Below, piece after piece: positions 27,736 to 37,331 of a DNA stretch of 64,000 nt (positions are counted from its first letter, which is position 1; the number at the start of each line of letters is the position of its first letter). Under the pieces are notes generated by a model, which was given only the letters and a program-made list of their open reading frames with translations, had not been told where the DNA came from and made no database searches. A program made the translations under genes and the position numbers. The DNA comes from Neorhizobium sp. NCHU2750 (GTDB taxonomy: Bacteria > Pseudomonadota > Alphaproteobacteria > Rhizobiales > Rhizobiaceae): positions 700,864 through 764,863 of the forward strand of contig NZ_CP030828.1 of NCBI RefSeq assembly GCF_003597675.1, in the 5' to 3' direction.

Positions 27736-28647
27736 CTATTTCAGAAAACCGTTCTTCTTCAGGAAGTCCTCGGCCACAGTCTTGGCCGGCTCACCACCCA
27801 CCTGGACGCGGCCGTTCAAGTCCTGCAGCGTTACGAGATCGAGCTTTTCGAAGACCGGTTTCAGAAGTTCGGCGATTTGCGGGTTTTTCTCCAGCGTGGC
27901 CTGGCGGATGATCGGCGCCGGCTGATAGACCGGCTGGACCTTCTTGTCGTCGTCAAGCACGACAAGTCCGGAAGGTGCGATACCGCCATCGGTTCCGTAG
28001 ACCATGGCCGCATTGGCACCGTTGGTCTGGTTTGCCGCAGCGGCGATCGTGGCCGCCGTATCGCCGCCGGAAAGCGTGATCAACTGATCGGGTTTCAGCT
28101 TGAAGCCATAGGTCGTCTGGAACGCGGGAAGTGCGGCAGCCGAATTGACGAATTCTGCCGATGCGGCGAGAACGATCTTGCCGCCACCGGCAATGAACTT
28201 GCCGAAGTCCGTCAGCGTCTTCAGCTTATCCTTTTCGGCGACATTCTGGCGGACGGCGATGCCCCAGGTGTTGTTTGCCGGCGATGGTGTCAACCAGACG
28301 ATCTTGTTGGCGTCGAAATCGAGTTTCTTGACGGTCTCGTAGGCCTGTTTCGGATCTTTCCAGGCCGGATCGTCAGCCTTCTGGAAGAAAAACGCGCCGT
28401 TGCCCGTATACTCCGGATAGATGTCGATCTCGCCCGCGGTGATCGCCTTGCGCAGCACCGGCGTCGCGCCGAGCTGAATGCGGTCGGTCGCGTCGATATT
28501 GTTGGCCTTCAGCACCGACAGGATGATATTGCCCAGCACGCTGCCTTCGGTATCGATCTTCGATGAGACGACGATCTGCGCGGAGGCAGTCGTGGCGGAG
28601 AGGGAAAGTGCAATCAGCAGTCCTGCGAATTTGGTGGTAAGCGACAT
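27736..28647 (-). CDS. yehZ: Osmoprotectant-binding periplasmic protein (YehZ/OsmF-like)
   Basis: 303 residues. A signal peptide (MSLTTKFAGLLIALSLSATT, cleavage after ASA) leads into the OpuAC domain: VSSKIDTEGSVLGNII, the IDIYPEYTGNGAFFF block with its aromatic ligand residues, and NNTWGIAVR. This fold binds choline or betaine-type compounds in an aromatic cage. First gene of the operon, with a 344-base upstream region that should contain its promoter. Confidence 0.9.
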   Translation of the reverse strand: MSLTTKFAGLLIALSLSATTASAQIVVSSKIDTEGSVLGNIILSVLKANNIDATDRIQLGATPVLRKAITAGEIDIYPEYTGNGAFFFQKADDPAWKDPKQAYETVKKLDFDANKIVWLTPSPANNTWGIAVRQNVAEKDKLKTLTDFGKFIAGGGKIVLAASAEFVNSAAALPAFQTTYGFKLKPDQLITLSGGDTAATIAAAANQTNGANAAMVYGTDGGIAPSGLVVLDDDKKVQPVYQPAPIIRQATLEKNPQIAELLKPVFEKLDLVTLQDLNGRVQVGGEPAKTVAEDFLKKNGFLK

Positions 28648-28991
28648 CGTGATTTCCCTAGACTTGTGCTCAGGCCTTCTGGCCGGGCGGTACGTGGTTA
28701 TTTCGCCATAAAGCTAGCGCGGGGACCGCGAGTGTCGAGAACGTTTCGTCTGTGCTTCGCGCTTTCCGAGAAAAAACTTGGCCAAAAAAGTCTGCAGCGA
28801 GTGCGATCAACGTGCTGAATTCGCCGCCGAAATTTAAAGCATGCTGATATTCGCCTCTGTCCACGAGTGCTGTCTGAAACAGGTCTGGGCGAGGCTGGTC
28901 GCCTTTCCCGCTTGTTCGAAACCTCAATTGCACCGTTTTCCGCCCTCCGCTTGGACGTGATGAGCCACATCGAGGTTAAGACGTTTTGGCC
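28648..28991. other. Intergenic region upstream of yehZ
   Basis: 344 bases without a credible gene. It must hold the yehZ promoter (minus strand) and the end of the rut operon. A short GGCCAGAAGGCC dyad is seen near 28673-28684 about 26 bases before yehZ. No tRNA, small RNA or strong terminator could be recognised. Confidence 0.5.
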
Positions 28992-29537
28992 TCACCTCAG
29001 TGCGTGATAGCGGCGATTGAGATAGAGCAGGGAATGCCCGTCCTGATCCTGGCGGATTGCCTCAACCTCGCAGATCAGAATGTCGTGGCTGCCGCCGTCC
29101 GACACGCTGCGAATGCGGCAATCGATCGATGCAAGCGCGCCATCGAGTGCAGGGGCGCCGGTCGAAAGGTTGCTCCACGCGACCGGCGCAAAGCGTTCCT
29201 CGACCGGTGTCTTGCCGCCAAAGAGCCGGCTCAGGGGCTCGTGCTCGGCGGCCAGCACATTGATGCAGACAACGCCATTCTCCCTGACTGCTGCATGGGC
29301 TGACGAAGACCTGTTGAGGCATACCAGCATGGTCGGCGGATTGTCGCTGACACTGCAGACGGCCGTCGCCGCAAATCCCGCCCGCCCTGCCGGGCCATCG
29401 GTCGTGACGATATTGACAGCTGCACCGAGCCTGGACATTGCCTCTCGGAAATCGGACCTCACATCGGGCAGCTGTATCTCTGCCAGTTCGGTGGTGGCGA
29501 GGGAGGGGGAAGCGACTTGCTGGTTCATCTTTGTCAT
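28992..29537 (-). CDS. rutF: Flavin reductase RutF
   Basis: 181 residues from the ATG at 29537, one base after the rutD stop (an internal ATG nine bases further on is an alternative). FMN-binding split-barrel flavin reductase: [42 protein letters not shown] is typical in spacing, followed by [18 protein letters not shown]. It supplies reduced FMN to the RutA monooxygenase using NADH. It might also serve the flavin monooxygenase at 47178, which has no reductase of its own. Confidence 0.92.
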   Translation of the reverse strand: MTKMNQQVASPSLATTELAEIQLPDVRSDFREAMSRLGAAVNIVTTDGPAGRAGFAATAVCSVSDNPPTMLVCLNRSSSAHAAVRENGVVCINVLAAEHEPLSRLFGGKTPVEERFAPVAWSNLSTGAPALDGALASIDCRIRSVSDGGSHDILICEVEAIRQDQDGHSLLYLNRRYHALR

Positions 29538-29538
29538 G

Positions 29539-30327
29539 TCAGCTTGGTTTGCCGTTGGAGAGCAGGTAGTCAACCACAGTCTGGTTGAAAGGAAGCGGAT
29601 CGACCACGTTGACCGCGTGGGCGCCGAAATCGGAGAGAACGAGTTCCGCATTCGGCAGATGCCGGGCCAGATGCTCGGAGCGGCTATAAGGCACCAGAAG
29701 ATCATCCTTCGTTGCCACGATCAGCGTCGGTATCTTCACCTCCGCGAGCCGTGCATCGATATCGAACGCTCGCAACGCGGCGATGCGGCGAAGGATATTC
29801 TCCCGTCCCTGGAAATGTCGCAGTCCGTGCGCCTCTTCATCCGCAAGTCTTGCGGCATTTTGCGCCATCCAGATGGCCGGATAGAGAAACAGCGGTTGGG
29901 CCTTGATGAAGGCTTCCACGCCGGTGTTTTCCAGAAGCGCGATACGGGTATCGAAGCAGCGGCCGGAATGGGGATCCGCCTTGCTCCACGCGTTGACCAG
30001 AACAAGACTGTCGATCATTTCGGGTCGGCGAAGAACGATGTCGAGGCCGATCAGACCGCCGAGCGCGTGCCCCATGAAGCTGAAATGCACAAGGCCAAGT
30101 TCGCCGACAATCTCCAGCACATCGTCTGCCATGGCCGATATGCCGCCGGTCTCGGGCACTTCGCCGCCGGTGCGGCCGCAGCCGCGGTGGTCGTAGGTGA
30201 CCACCCGGAAATGTGGCGCAAGCGCGCCGATCTGCGGCGTCCAGTAGGCACCCGATCCGCCGAGACCGGATGACAGGATGATCGTCGGCGCGGCGGCATC
30301 GGTCCGGCCGTGAATGTCGTAATGCAT
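29539..30327 (-). CDS. rutD: Aminoacrylate hydrolase RutD
   Basis: 262 residues, alpha/beta hydrolase: oxyanion loop [15 protein letters not shown], and the nucleophile region [14 protein letters not shown], where Gly-His-Ala takes the elbow position where a Ser is usual; RutD proteins often have this atypical elbow. Catalytic His is in FGAHAVNV near the C-terminus. It speeds conversion of aminoacrylate to malonic semialdehyde and ammonia in uracil breakdown. Confidence 0.9.
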   Translation of the reverse strand: MHYDIHGRTDAAAPTIILSSGLGGSGAYWTPQIGALAPHFRVVTYDHRGCGRTGGEVPETGGISAMADDVLEIVGELGLVHFSFMGHALGGLIGLDIVLRRPEMIDSLVLVNAWSKADPHSGRCFDTRIALLENTGVEAFIKAQPLFLYPAIWMAQNAARLADEEAHGLRHFQGRENILRRIAALRAFDIDARLAEVKIPTLIVATKDDLLVPYSRSEHLARHLPNAELVLSDFGAHAVNVVDPLPFNQTVVDYLLSNGKPS

Positions 30328-30349
30328 GATCTGCCTCTGGCTGATTGAA

Positions 30350-30369
30350 GAGGGAGGCGTGCCTCCCTC
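30350..30369. other. Hairpin between rutC and rutD
   Basis: A perfect 9-bp stem GAGGGAGGC-GT-GCCTCCCTC fills much of the gap between the two genes. No T-run follows on the minus strand. It may adjust the ratio of upstream rutABC to downstream rutDF expression. Confidence 0.5.
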
Positions 30370-30373
30370 CGGC

Positions 30374-30766
30374 TTACTTGCCGATATGGGCGACGGTTGC
30401 GATTTCCACCAGCGCGTCGGGCTTCACCAGTCCGCATTGGATGCAATAGCGGGCCGGCTTGTCGCCGGGGAAATATTCGGCATAGACCTTGTTGACCGCC
30501 TGATAGTTCGCCCAGTCGGTGATGAAGATATGGTTCATCGTGACATCCTCCATCGTGCCGCCGGCGGTTTCGATGACGGCCTTGATGACTTCCAGCACGT
30601 GACGGGTCTGGGCGCCGGCATCGCCGACATGGACGACGTCGTTGTTCTTGTCGAAGGGCAGGGTACCCGACACGTAGACGACGCCATCCGCCAGCGTACC
30701 CGGTGAATAGGGGGCTATCGGCTTCTGGGTGCCTTCGGGCACGATGATCGACTTCGGCATTGTCAC
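30374..30766 (-). CDS. rutC: Rid-family protein RutC
   Basis: 130 residues, YjgF/Rid family trimer. The start [41 protein letters not shown], and the C-terminal [20 protein letters not shown] with the conserved glycine-rich patch are all standard for RutC. It acts on the 3-aminoacrylate stage of uracil degradation. 46 bases separate it from rutD, a gap occupied by a strong hairpin. Confidence 0.93.
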   Translation of the reverse strand: MTMPKSIIVPEGTQKPIAPYSPGTLADGVVYVSGTLPFDKNNDVVHVGDAGAQTRHVLEVIKAVIETAGGTMEDVTMNHIFITDWANYQAVNKVYAEYFPGDKPARYCIQCGLVKPDALVEIATVAHIGK

Positions 30767-30784
30767 TCTCCTCTTCGATGGTTC

Positions 30785-31519
30785 TCAGGCTTCCGCAGGC
30801 GCAGCCTGGGAAATCACGGCACAGAAATCGTTGACGGTGGCGACCCAACCGAAGAATTTCTCGACATTGTAGACCGTCGCCTGCTGAATGAAGTCGGGAC
30901 CGAGATGATGGGTCGCGTCTTCCAGCATCACGCCGAAATATTCGAGATGGAAAGCGTCGCGCAGCGAGCTCTCGACGCAGACATTGGTGGCGATGCCGAC
31001 GAACACGAGATTGCGGATGCCGCGGGCGCGCAGGACGCTGTCCATGTTGGTGTTGAAAAAGCCGCTATAACGGGTCTTCGGCACCAGGATGTCGCCCGGC
31101 TGCGGTTGAAGTTCGTCGACGATGGCGTAGTCCCAGGTGCCCTTGGCGAGAAGCTTGCCCTGCATGTCGGGATTGGCGCGCATGTGCTTGAGCGCATTCG
31201 ATTTGTGCCAGTTCGGAGAGCCGGGGCCACCGGCTTCGACATAGTCCTTGTCCCAACCGTTCTGGAAATAGATGACCGGCACGCCGGCAGCGCGCGCGGC
31301 ATCGAGCGTCTTCTTGATATTGGCGATCGTGCTCTTGGCGCCGGAAATGTCGAAACCGGCGAGATCGACATAGCCGCCTTCGGTGGAATAGGCGTTCTGC
31401 ATGTCGACCACGACCACGGCCGTTTCCGTTGGCTTCAGCGTGATCGGCTCGGGCCGGGCCGGGAGCGTGACGCTCTGCAGCTTCTCCTTCGGGCTCTGAT
31501 ATCCTGCGACGGCGCTCAT
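30785..31519 (-). CDS. rutB: Ureidoacrylate amidohydrolase RutB
   Basis: 244 residues, isochorismatase-like cysteine hydrolase. Catalytic Asp in [14 protein letters not shown] (about 35), Lys in [13 protein letters not shown] (about 141) and Cys in [15 protein letters not shown] (about 174) form the triad. It releases carbamate from (ureido)acrylate after ring cleavage by RutA. Its start overlaps the rutA stop by 4 bases. Confidence 0.93.
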   Translation of the reverse strand: MSAVAGYQSPKEKLQSVTLPARPEPITLKPTETAVVVVDMQNAYSTEGGYVDLAGFDISGAKSTIANIKKTLDAARAAGVPVIYFQNGWDKDYVEAGGPGSPNWHKSNALKHMRANPDMQGKLLAKGTWDYAIVDELQPQPGDILVPKTRYSGFFNTNMDSVLRARGIRNLVFVGIATNVCVESSLRDAFHLEYFGVMLEDATHHLGPDFIQQATVYNVEKFFGWVATVNDFCAVISQAAPAEA

Positions 31520-32607
31520 TCTGCGGCCTCCAATGCCTGGGTAACATGCTTGCGGCTTTTCATCAGCGGCTGGATGAACGTGCCGAATTTTTCCACACCC
31601 TCGACGAAATCGTCGAAGGTCAGCATCACGCCACCGGTGCCCGGTACCGTGGCCATTTCATCGAGCATCGCCGCCACTTCCTCATAGGAGCCGATCAGGG
31701 TTCCCATGTTGATGTTGACGGCAGAAACAGGGTTCGACATGTGGCGGACATTGGTGTCGGAACCGGACTTCGTATCGGCCGCACTCTGCAGGCCGAGCCA
31801 TTTGATGGCCTCGTCATCGGCGCCGGCCTTGTAATGCTCCCACTTTGCCCATGCATCCTCGGATTTCTCCTCGGCAAGGATCATGGTGAGCACGAAGGAA
31901 CGGACGTCGCGGCCGGTTTTTTCCGTCGCTGCCATCAGCCGCTGATTGGTCGCCTCGAACGCGGTCGGCGTATTGATACCGACGCCGAAGCAGAAGCTGT
32001 AATCGGCAAACTTGGCCGAGAAGGCGAGGCCCTTGTCGGAGGAGCCGGCGCAGATGAGCTTCACGTCACCCTGCGGCGTCGGCTTCATCTGGCAATCATC
32101 CATCTGGAAGAACTTGCCCTTGAGATCCGACTGCCCGAAGGTCAGGAGGTCCTTCAATACGGTTGTGTATTCGGTCAGGTATTCGTAACGATCACCGAAA
32201 TAGTCGTCGCCCGGCCACAGGCCCATCTGGCTGTATTCAGGGCGTTGCCAGCCGGTGACGAGGTTGATGCCGAAACGCCCGCCGGAAATGCTGTCGATGG
32301 TCGTCGCCATGCGCGCCACGATCGCCGGTGGCATGACCAGCGTCGCCGTGGTGCCGAAGAGCTTGATCTTGGAGGTGACGGCCGCGAGCCCGGCCATCAG
32401 CGTGAAGGATTCGAGATTATAGTCCCAGAATTCGGTCTTGCCGCCGAAACCGCGCAGCTTGATCATCGAGAGTGCGAAATCGAAACCGTATTTCTCGGCC
32501 CTGAGGGTCACTTCCTTGTTGAGCTCGAAGCTCGGCTTGTATTGCGGGGCATTCTCCGAAAGGAGCCAGCCATTGTTCCCGATCGGAATGAAGACACCAA
32601 CTTCCAT
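31516..32607 (-). CDS. rutA: Pyrimidine oxygenase RutA
   Basis: 363 residues. The ATG at 32607 has AAGGAGG six bases upstream and gives [19 protein letters not shown], the usual RutA beginning. A luciferase-like FMN monooxygenase: [42 protein letters not shown] and [14 protein letters not shown] are close to family members. It opens the uracil ring between N3 and C4 using O2 and reduced FMN from RutF. First gene of the operon. Confidence 0.95.
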   Translation of the reverse strand: MEVGVFIPIGNNGWLLSENAPQYKPSFELNKEVTLRAEKYGFDFALSMIKLRGFGGKTEFWDYNLESFTLMAGLAAVTSKIKLFGTTATLVMPPAIVARMATTIDSISGGRFGINLVTGWQRPEYSQMGLWPGDDYFGDRYEYLTEYTTVLKDLLTFGQSDLKGKFFQMDDCQMKPTPQGDVKLICAGSSDKGLAFSAKFADYSFCFGVGINTPTAFEATNQRLMAATEKTGRDVRSFVLTMILAEEKSEDAWAKWEHYKAGADDEAIKWLGLQSAADTKSGSDTNVRHMSNPVSAVNINMGTLIGSYEEVAAMLDEMATVPGTGGVMLTFDDFVEGVEKFGTFIQPLMKSRKHVTQALEAAE

Positions 32608-32655
32608 ATCGCCTCCTTGTTCTGTCACCGTCGCGCTCTGCGGAGCAGACTTGCG

Positions 32656-32769
32656 TTTTGATAAGCAGAATTCGTGCCAGATGAGAGTTCAGTATATTTA
32701 TCAGATAGATACGCGGTTCGTGGGCTGATCGAATTTACCGCAAGGAAAAATTTTGACCGTTTGATAAAA
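32656..32769. promoter_or_regulatory. Repeated TTTGATAA/TTATCA elements upstream of rutA
   Basis: TTTTGATAAGC (32656-32666), TTTATCAGA (32697-32705) and TTTGATAAAA (32760-32769) recur in this AT-rich 115-base stretch. The last lies within TTGACCGTTTGATAAA (32753-32768), which resembles the enterobacterial RutR box TTGACCA-N2-TGGTCAA at most conserved positions. No rutR gene is nearby, so this is a candidate control region only. Confidence 0.35.
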
Positions 32770-32844
32770 ATTTGCCTGCGGATTGGGCAATCCGCAGCAG
32801 CGGGATGATGAAAAACTGGAACGATCGGGAAGGCGCAGCAACCT

Positions 32845-34233
32845 TTACGGCTGCTGCGAAAGCAAGATCCGTCCGCGGTTCAGAATGTCGGCCGGATCCA
32901 GCATGTTTTTCAGGCGCCGCATCAGCGCGAGTTCCTCCGGGCTGCGGCTTCGCGAGAGATAGGGGCGTTTGAGAATGCCGATGCCGTGTTCCGCGGAAAT
33001 GCTGCCGTCGGATTGGCCGACCACGTCATAGACTGCCGTCACGGCGGCGCCTAGATCGTCGGCCGCATCGGCGGGAAGGATTGCGAGATGCAGATTGCTG
33101 TCGGCCATGTGTCCGTAGGCGATCATGGTCGCGCCGGGTGCCAGCGAGGCGATCTGCCGCCTCATTTCGGCAATCGCATCATCCATCCGGTTCATCGGCA
33201 GGCTGATATCGAACTGGGCGCTGCCGGGGATCAGCCGGTCGAACTCGTAATTGGCCTCCCGATAGGCCCAGAAATGCTGCCTGTCCTGCAGCGACTGGGA
33301 GACGAGGGCATCGGAAATCAGGCCCTCTTCCAGGAGGGAGGCGAGTACTTCGGTAAAACGGTCCTGGGCCGCCTGATCGTCACCCAGCGCCGCTTCGATC
33401 AGCAAGGTCAGCTCGGTCCTGGGATCGAATGGCTCCGGCAGCGAGGTATATGTGTCGGTGACTTCCATATATTCGCGCCACATGCCCTCGAAGGTCATGA
33501 GCTGACCCGGAAACTGCCGGTCGAGCTCGGCAAGCGCCTTCGCCGCATCGGCGACGCTGGCGGCTGCGCAAAGTGCCGTCTGCAGCGCGGGCGGCGCCGG
33601 CGACAACGACAGGCAGACGCGCGTGATCACGCCGAGCGTGCCCTCGCTGCCGATCATCATCTGCGGCCAGTCGTAACCCGTATTGTTCTTCATCAGCTTG
33701 TTGAGGCCGTTGAGAACGGTGCCGTCGGAGAGCACGGCTTCGATACCGAGCACATTGCGACGCGTCACACCGTAGCGGAGGGCCTGGACGCCACCGGCAT
33801 TCGTCGCCACGTTTCCGCCGATCGTGCATGTGCCACGAGCCCCGAGATCGACGCCGTAATGCAGTCCCGCTTCCTTTGCCGCGTCCTGCACCTGGTAGAG
33901 AGGCGTTCCGGCGCGGACCGTCATGGTGCGGCTGGCCACGTCGATTTCCTCTATGCCCTGCATGCGTTCGAGCGAAAGCGCTATTTCTCCCGGCTGCGGA
34001 CGGGCGCCGCCCGCAAGTCCGGTCAGCCCGCCTTGCACGACGATTGTCTGCCCGGCTGCCGAACAGGCTGCGAGAACCTTGGAGATCTCCTCCGTAGAAC
34101 CCGGCAGCACAAGGGCGGCGGGGCATAGTGGTGGAATCTCTGTCGCATCGGACCAGTTGCGCTGCGGTATGCCATCGCCTTGCTTGACGAAGCCATCACC
34201 CACGATCGCCCGTAGCGCATCGAGTAGAACCAT
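32845..34233 (-). CDS. FAD-linked oxidase, D-2-hydroxyacid dehydrogenase (GlcD/DLD type)
   Basis: 462 residues from the ATG at 34233, preceded by AGGAGA. FAD-binding type 4 domain: VVQGGLTGLAGGA, GTCTIGGNVATNAGGVQALRYG and MMIGSEGTLGVIT; C-terminal oxidase domain with metal-binding GHMADSNLHL (about 386) and SAEHGIGI (about 425). The family oxidises D-lactate, D-2-hydroxyglutarate or glycolate. It lies 237 bases upstream of rutA on the same strand but is probably a separate transcript. Substrate not determined. Confidence 0.85.
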   Translation of the reverse strand: MVLLDALRAIVGDGFVKQGDGIPQRNWSDATEIPPLCPAALVLPGSTEEISKVLAACSAAGQTIVVQGGLTGLAGGARPQPGEIALSLERMQGIEEIDVASRTMTVRAGTPLYQVQDAAKEAGLHYGVDLGARGTCTIGGNVATNAGGVQALRYGVTRRNVLGIEAVLSDGTVLNGLNKLMKNNTGYDWPQMMIGSEGTLGVITRVCLSLSPAPPALQTALCAAASVADAAKALAELDRQFPGQLMTFEGMWREYMEVTDTYTSLPEPFDPRTELTLLIEAALGDDQAAQDRFTEVLASLLEEGLISDALVSQSLQDRQHFWAYREANYEFDRLIPGSAQFDISLPMNRMDDAIAEMRRQIASLAPGATMIAYGHMADSNLHLAILPADAADDLGAAVTAVYDVVGQSDGSISAEHGIGILKRPYLSRSRSPEELALMRRLKNMLDPADILNRGRILLSQQP

Positions 34234-34327
34234 TTTGCTCTCCTGTTGGATGGCTACACCAGTCGGCATGCCAGTTTGAGCCGAATCAGGACCAATAGGG
34301 AAGGTCCGCAGCACTGGAAGCCTCTAT

Positions 34328-34339
34328 CATCATATGATG
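34328..34339. promoter_or_regulatory. Perfect palindrome in a divergent promoter region
   Basis: CATCATATGATG is a perfect 12-bp dyad, 95 bases before the FAD-oxidase start and 48 bases before the DUF1612 gene. ATCATATGAT-like cores are used by several FCD-type GntR regulators, but none is encoded adjacent. Confidence 0.45.
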
Positions 34340-34386
34340 GGCGTCAAAAATAGCTGTTCGCATCGCGACCGCGAATCTGCGATCAG

Positions 34387-35493
34387 ATGATTGTCATGCA
34401 CTATGATCTTGCGGACCTGCCCTTACGCGAACTGATCGCGCCGGTCTCCGCGGCAACGGCCGCGCTGACGCGGCTCGATGAGCGCGTGTTGCGGTCTCCG
34501 GTCGGGGCAGGCTGGATCGAACGCTCCCATTTCACCGATGCGGTTGCCTCGCTCTGGATCGACGGCGAACTGGTGCATCTGGAAGATCTCGTTCTGCATG
34601 ATGCCGCCATGGGCATTCGCGCGCCAACCCATGAGCTCACGATTGCCCACGACATCCTTCGCACGCGGCGCCGCATCCTCGAACATGAGCCCGGCTGGGC
34701 CCTGACGGGTGAAGGGCTGAGGCGGCTGCGAGGGATGGGAGACGAAACCCGTCATCAAGCTCAACCGGTTGTTACCCAGGTAGAAGCTGCGGCAGATGGC
34801 GAGGATCAGGATGGCGACGAGCTTTCGGACTACCTTGCGGAGATAGATGCGCTGGTTGCCCGCAGTGAAGCGGTTCTTTCCCAGGCGCTTGCCCCTTCAC
34901 CTTTGCCGACGCGTGAGCGCGATCCGCTCCTCTATGAACCGGATTGGGACGAGGACGAGCGGTTGGGTGAGTGGCAGGTGGTTCTGGCCCAAAGTGCCGG
35001 TTTGCCCGCCGTTCTGCGCGTCGCGTTGATCATCGATGCCTGGACGCAATTGCAGGTTCTGCAGCACGCGCCATGGCTTGGCCGTCTGCTGGCCGCATCT
35101 CTCCTGAGAAAGGAAGGCGTGGCCGGCGGTCATCTGCCGGCCATCAACCTCGGCCTGAAACTGGTGGCGCGCGAGCGCCGGACCGATAGAGGCCGAAACG
35201 TGCGGCTGCTTGCCATCGTCGATGCGATCACGCAGGCAGCCGAGGCCGGGTTGAAGGAACACGATCGCCTGATGCTGGCCAGACAGCAGATGCAGCATCG
35301 CATCGCCGGCCGGCGGCAGTCATCCAAACTGCCGCAACTGGTCGATCTCGTCCTCTCGCGCCCGATGGTCTCATCCGGAATGATCGCGCGCGCTCTCTCC
35401 ATCACCCCGCAAGGCGCATTGAAGATCGCCTCGGAACTGCATCTGAGAGAGCTGACCGGCCGCGGCAGATTCCGGGCCTGGGGCATTATCTGA
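34387..35493 (+). CDS. DUF1612 / helix-turn-helix protein (RHE_PE00001 family)
   Basis: 368 residues. The opening MHYDLADLPLRELIAPVSAATAALTRLDERV pattern, followed by WIERSHFTDAVASLWIDGELVHLEDLVLHDA, resembles a Fic-like N-terminal region; the C-terminus (VDLVLSRPMVSSGMIARALSITPQGALKIASEL) is a helix-turn-helix. This family is widespread and often multi-copy in rhizobia, on plasmids as well as chromosomes, and has no established function. No catalytic HPFxxGNGR motif of true Fic enzymes is seen. Confidence 0.8.
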   Translation: MIVMHYDLADLPLRELIAPVSAATAALTRLDERVLRSPVGAGWIERSHFTDAVASLWIDGELVHLEDLVLHDAAMGIRAPTHELTIAHDILRTRRRILEHEPGWALTGEGLRRLRGMGDETRHQAQPVVTQVEAAADGEDQDGDELSDYLAEIDALVARSEAVLSQALAPSPLPTRERDPLLYEPDWDEDERLGEWQVVLAQSAGLPAVLRVALIIDAWTQLQVLQHAPWLGRLLAASLLRKEGVAGGHLPAINLGLKLVARERRTDRGRNVRLLAIVDAITQAAEAGLKEHDRLMLARQQMQHRIAGRRQSSKLPQLVDLVLSRPMVSSGMIARALSITPQGALKIASELHLRELTGRGRFRAWGII

Positions 35494-35535
35494 CCGAATA
35501 GCGAACCGACCTGGATGAAGGGATTCGGCAATACC

Positions 35536-36555
35536 TTACGAGCCAGCCAGGAACTCGTTGGTAAAGTAGCCGGCAAAATCCGGCACCGCCGTCAGGGCCG
35601 ATCCGCCTTGGCCTTTCAGGATGTTGGACTTGTAGGCGTAATTCCCGATGGCCTCGAATTTGGCTGGATCGATATCGCCGATCCGACCTTCTGCGCTCAT
35701 CAGATACTTGCCGTCGATCAGGGCCTGAAGCGAAGAGCGAACAAGCTTTCGGTCTGTCAACGCATCGCTGTTGGCTGAGATGAGGAGATCTGTCGCTTCG
35801 TCCGGATGGTCTACGGCATAGCGATAGCCCTGCTGGGTAGCCTGAAGGAATGCCTTGGCAGATGCCGGGTTGGCCTTGAGGAAGGCCCTGCTCGACCCGA
35901 TCAGTGTCGTATGCTCGTCCGGCACGCCAAAATCGGCATAGCGGAAGGCGCGCTGGTTCAGGCCTTCGATTTCGGCTTTGACGCCCTCCCAGGTGTAGAC
36001 TTCTAGGGTGAAATCGACCGAGCCATTTTCCAGCGCCTGATAGGCGGATGTGCCGAGAGTTACGGTTTCGAATTCGCCTTTGCCGCCGTCATTGCGGATG
36101 ATCGAGGAAATCAGCGCATTTTCCCAGGCCGAGCCGAAACCGCCATAAGTCTTTCCATCGAGATCCTTGGGGCGATTGATGTCCTCGCGGCTGCCCTTGA
36201 AGACGACCCGTCCCGTTTCAGTCTGCACGACCGCATAGGTGCCGACGAGATCGGCCCCGGCAGTCCGTTGCGTCAGAAGCGCGATTGATCCGAGAATGCC
36301 GAAATCGGCGACGCCGCTGGCAACCAGCGTTCCGGCGGATGTGTCCGTATAGGGAAGGATGGTGGCCTCTATCCCGGCCTGACGGTAGAAGCCTTTATCA
36401 CGGGCGACGAAGAGGCCGATGTGATTGGTATTGGCGGTCCAGTCCAGCGCGACCGAGACTTTTTTCGCGGTTTGCGCACGAAGCGGGCCTGCCTGCACGG
36501 CAAGCGCGGCGAGGCTCGCAAGTGTGGCGCGGCGGCTTAGCATCAATGGGCTCAT
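35536..36555 (-). CDS. thiY: Thiamine-precursor ABC transporter binding protein (ThiY/NMT1-like)
   Basis: 339 residues. The N-terminus contains SRRATLASL, a twin-arginine-like signal, cleaved after LRA. The NMT1/THI5 domain follows: ALDWTANTNHIGLFVARDKGFYRQAGIE and the GGFGSAWENALI segment. The family binds pyrimidine precursors of thiamine (HMP or formylaminopyrimidine). Its ATG overlaps the ATPase stop, and the operon begins with a TPP riboswitch, which makes the vitamin role convincing. Confidence 0.88.
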   Translation of the reverse strand: MSPLMLSRRATLASLAALAVQAGPLRAQTAKKVSVALDWTANTNHIGLFVARDKGFYRQAGIEATILPYTDTSAGTLVASGVADFGILGSIALLTQRTAGADLVGTYAVVQTETGRVVFKGSREDINRPKDLDGKTYGGFGSAWENALISSIIRNDGGKGEFETVTLGTSAYQALENGSVDFTLEVYTWEGVKAEIEGLNQRAFRYADFGVPDEHTTLIGSSRAFLKANPASAKAFLQATQQGYRYAVDHPDEATDLLISANSDALTDRKLVRSSLQALIDGKYLMSAEGRIGDIDPAKFEAIGNYAYKSNILKGQGGSALTAVPDFAGYFTNEFLAGS

Positions 36556-37331
36556 GACATTCGTCCTTCCTGGCTCGGGTTTTCGGGTGAAAGCAGTACA
36601 TCGAGAATGGAGGCTTCCAGCGCGGCGGCTTGCTGATACCTGGAGGCGGCACCAAAGCGTGGCCGCGGCAGTGTGATGTCGATCGTTCTCGCGATGTTTG
36701 CCGGTCGTGGAGAAAGAAGATGAACCCGGTCGGACAGCATCACGGCCTCACGCACGTCATGGGTGATGAGGATCACCGTCCAGCGGTGTTTCAGCCACAT
36801 GGCCTCCAGCCAGATCTGCATGCGATTGCGGGTCAGCGCATCGAGCGCGCCAAAAGGTTCGTCGAGCAGCAGGATGGGCTTGTCCTGGACAACCGTTCGC
36901 AGCAAAGCGGCTCTCTGCCTCATCCCGCCGGATAGCGCATGGGGAAGAAGATTCTCGAAGCCAGACAGCCCGAACTCGTCGAGCAGAGGCTGGACCTTGC
37001 GCCGTGCTGCGCCGCGGCGCATGCCCTGCACTTCCAGTCCGAGCGTGGCATTGTCGAGAATGCAGCGCCACGGCATCAACGCATCACGCTGGGGCATGAA
37101 TGCGAAAGGTCGGCCGGCGGAGGAAAGTGGGCTCCCTTCGAAGGAGACGCAGCCATGGTCGGCTTTGGCGGCGCCGGTCAGCACCTTGAAGATCGTCGAC
37201 TTGCCTGCGCCGGATGGTCCGAGGATCGAGACGAACTCACCGGCATTGATGGTAAGCGAGATATCGCCGAGTACATCTATGTCGCCATAGCGCAGGCAGA
37301 TACGATCGAGCGCGAGAAGAGGCGGTCTCAT
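36552..37331 (-). CDS. thiZ: Thiamine-precursor ABC transporter ATPase (ThiZ-like)
   Basis: 259 residues from the ATG at 37331, which overlaps the permease stop by 4 bases. Walker A GPSGAGKS (about 37), signature ALSGGMRQRAAL (about 125), Walker B ILLLDEPFGALDALTR, H-loop THDVREA. Belongs to the SsuB/TauB/ThiZ nitrate-taurine type ATPases. Energises import of a thiamine precursor. Confidence 0.9.
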   Translation of the reverse strand: MRPPLLALDRICLRYGDIDVLGDISLTINAGEFVSILGPSGAGKSTIFKVLTGAAKADHGCVSFEGSPLSSAGRPFAFMPQRDALMPWRCILDNATLGLEVQGMRRGAARRKVQPLLDEFGLSGFENLLPHALSGGMRQRAALLRTVVQDKPILLLDEPFGALDALTRNRMQIWLEAMWLKHRWTVILITHDVREAVMLSDRVHLLSPRPANIARTIDITLPRPRFGAASRYQQAAALEASILDVLLSPENPSQEGRMS

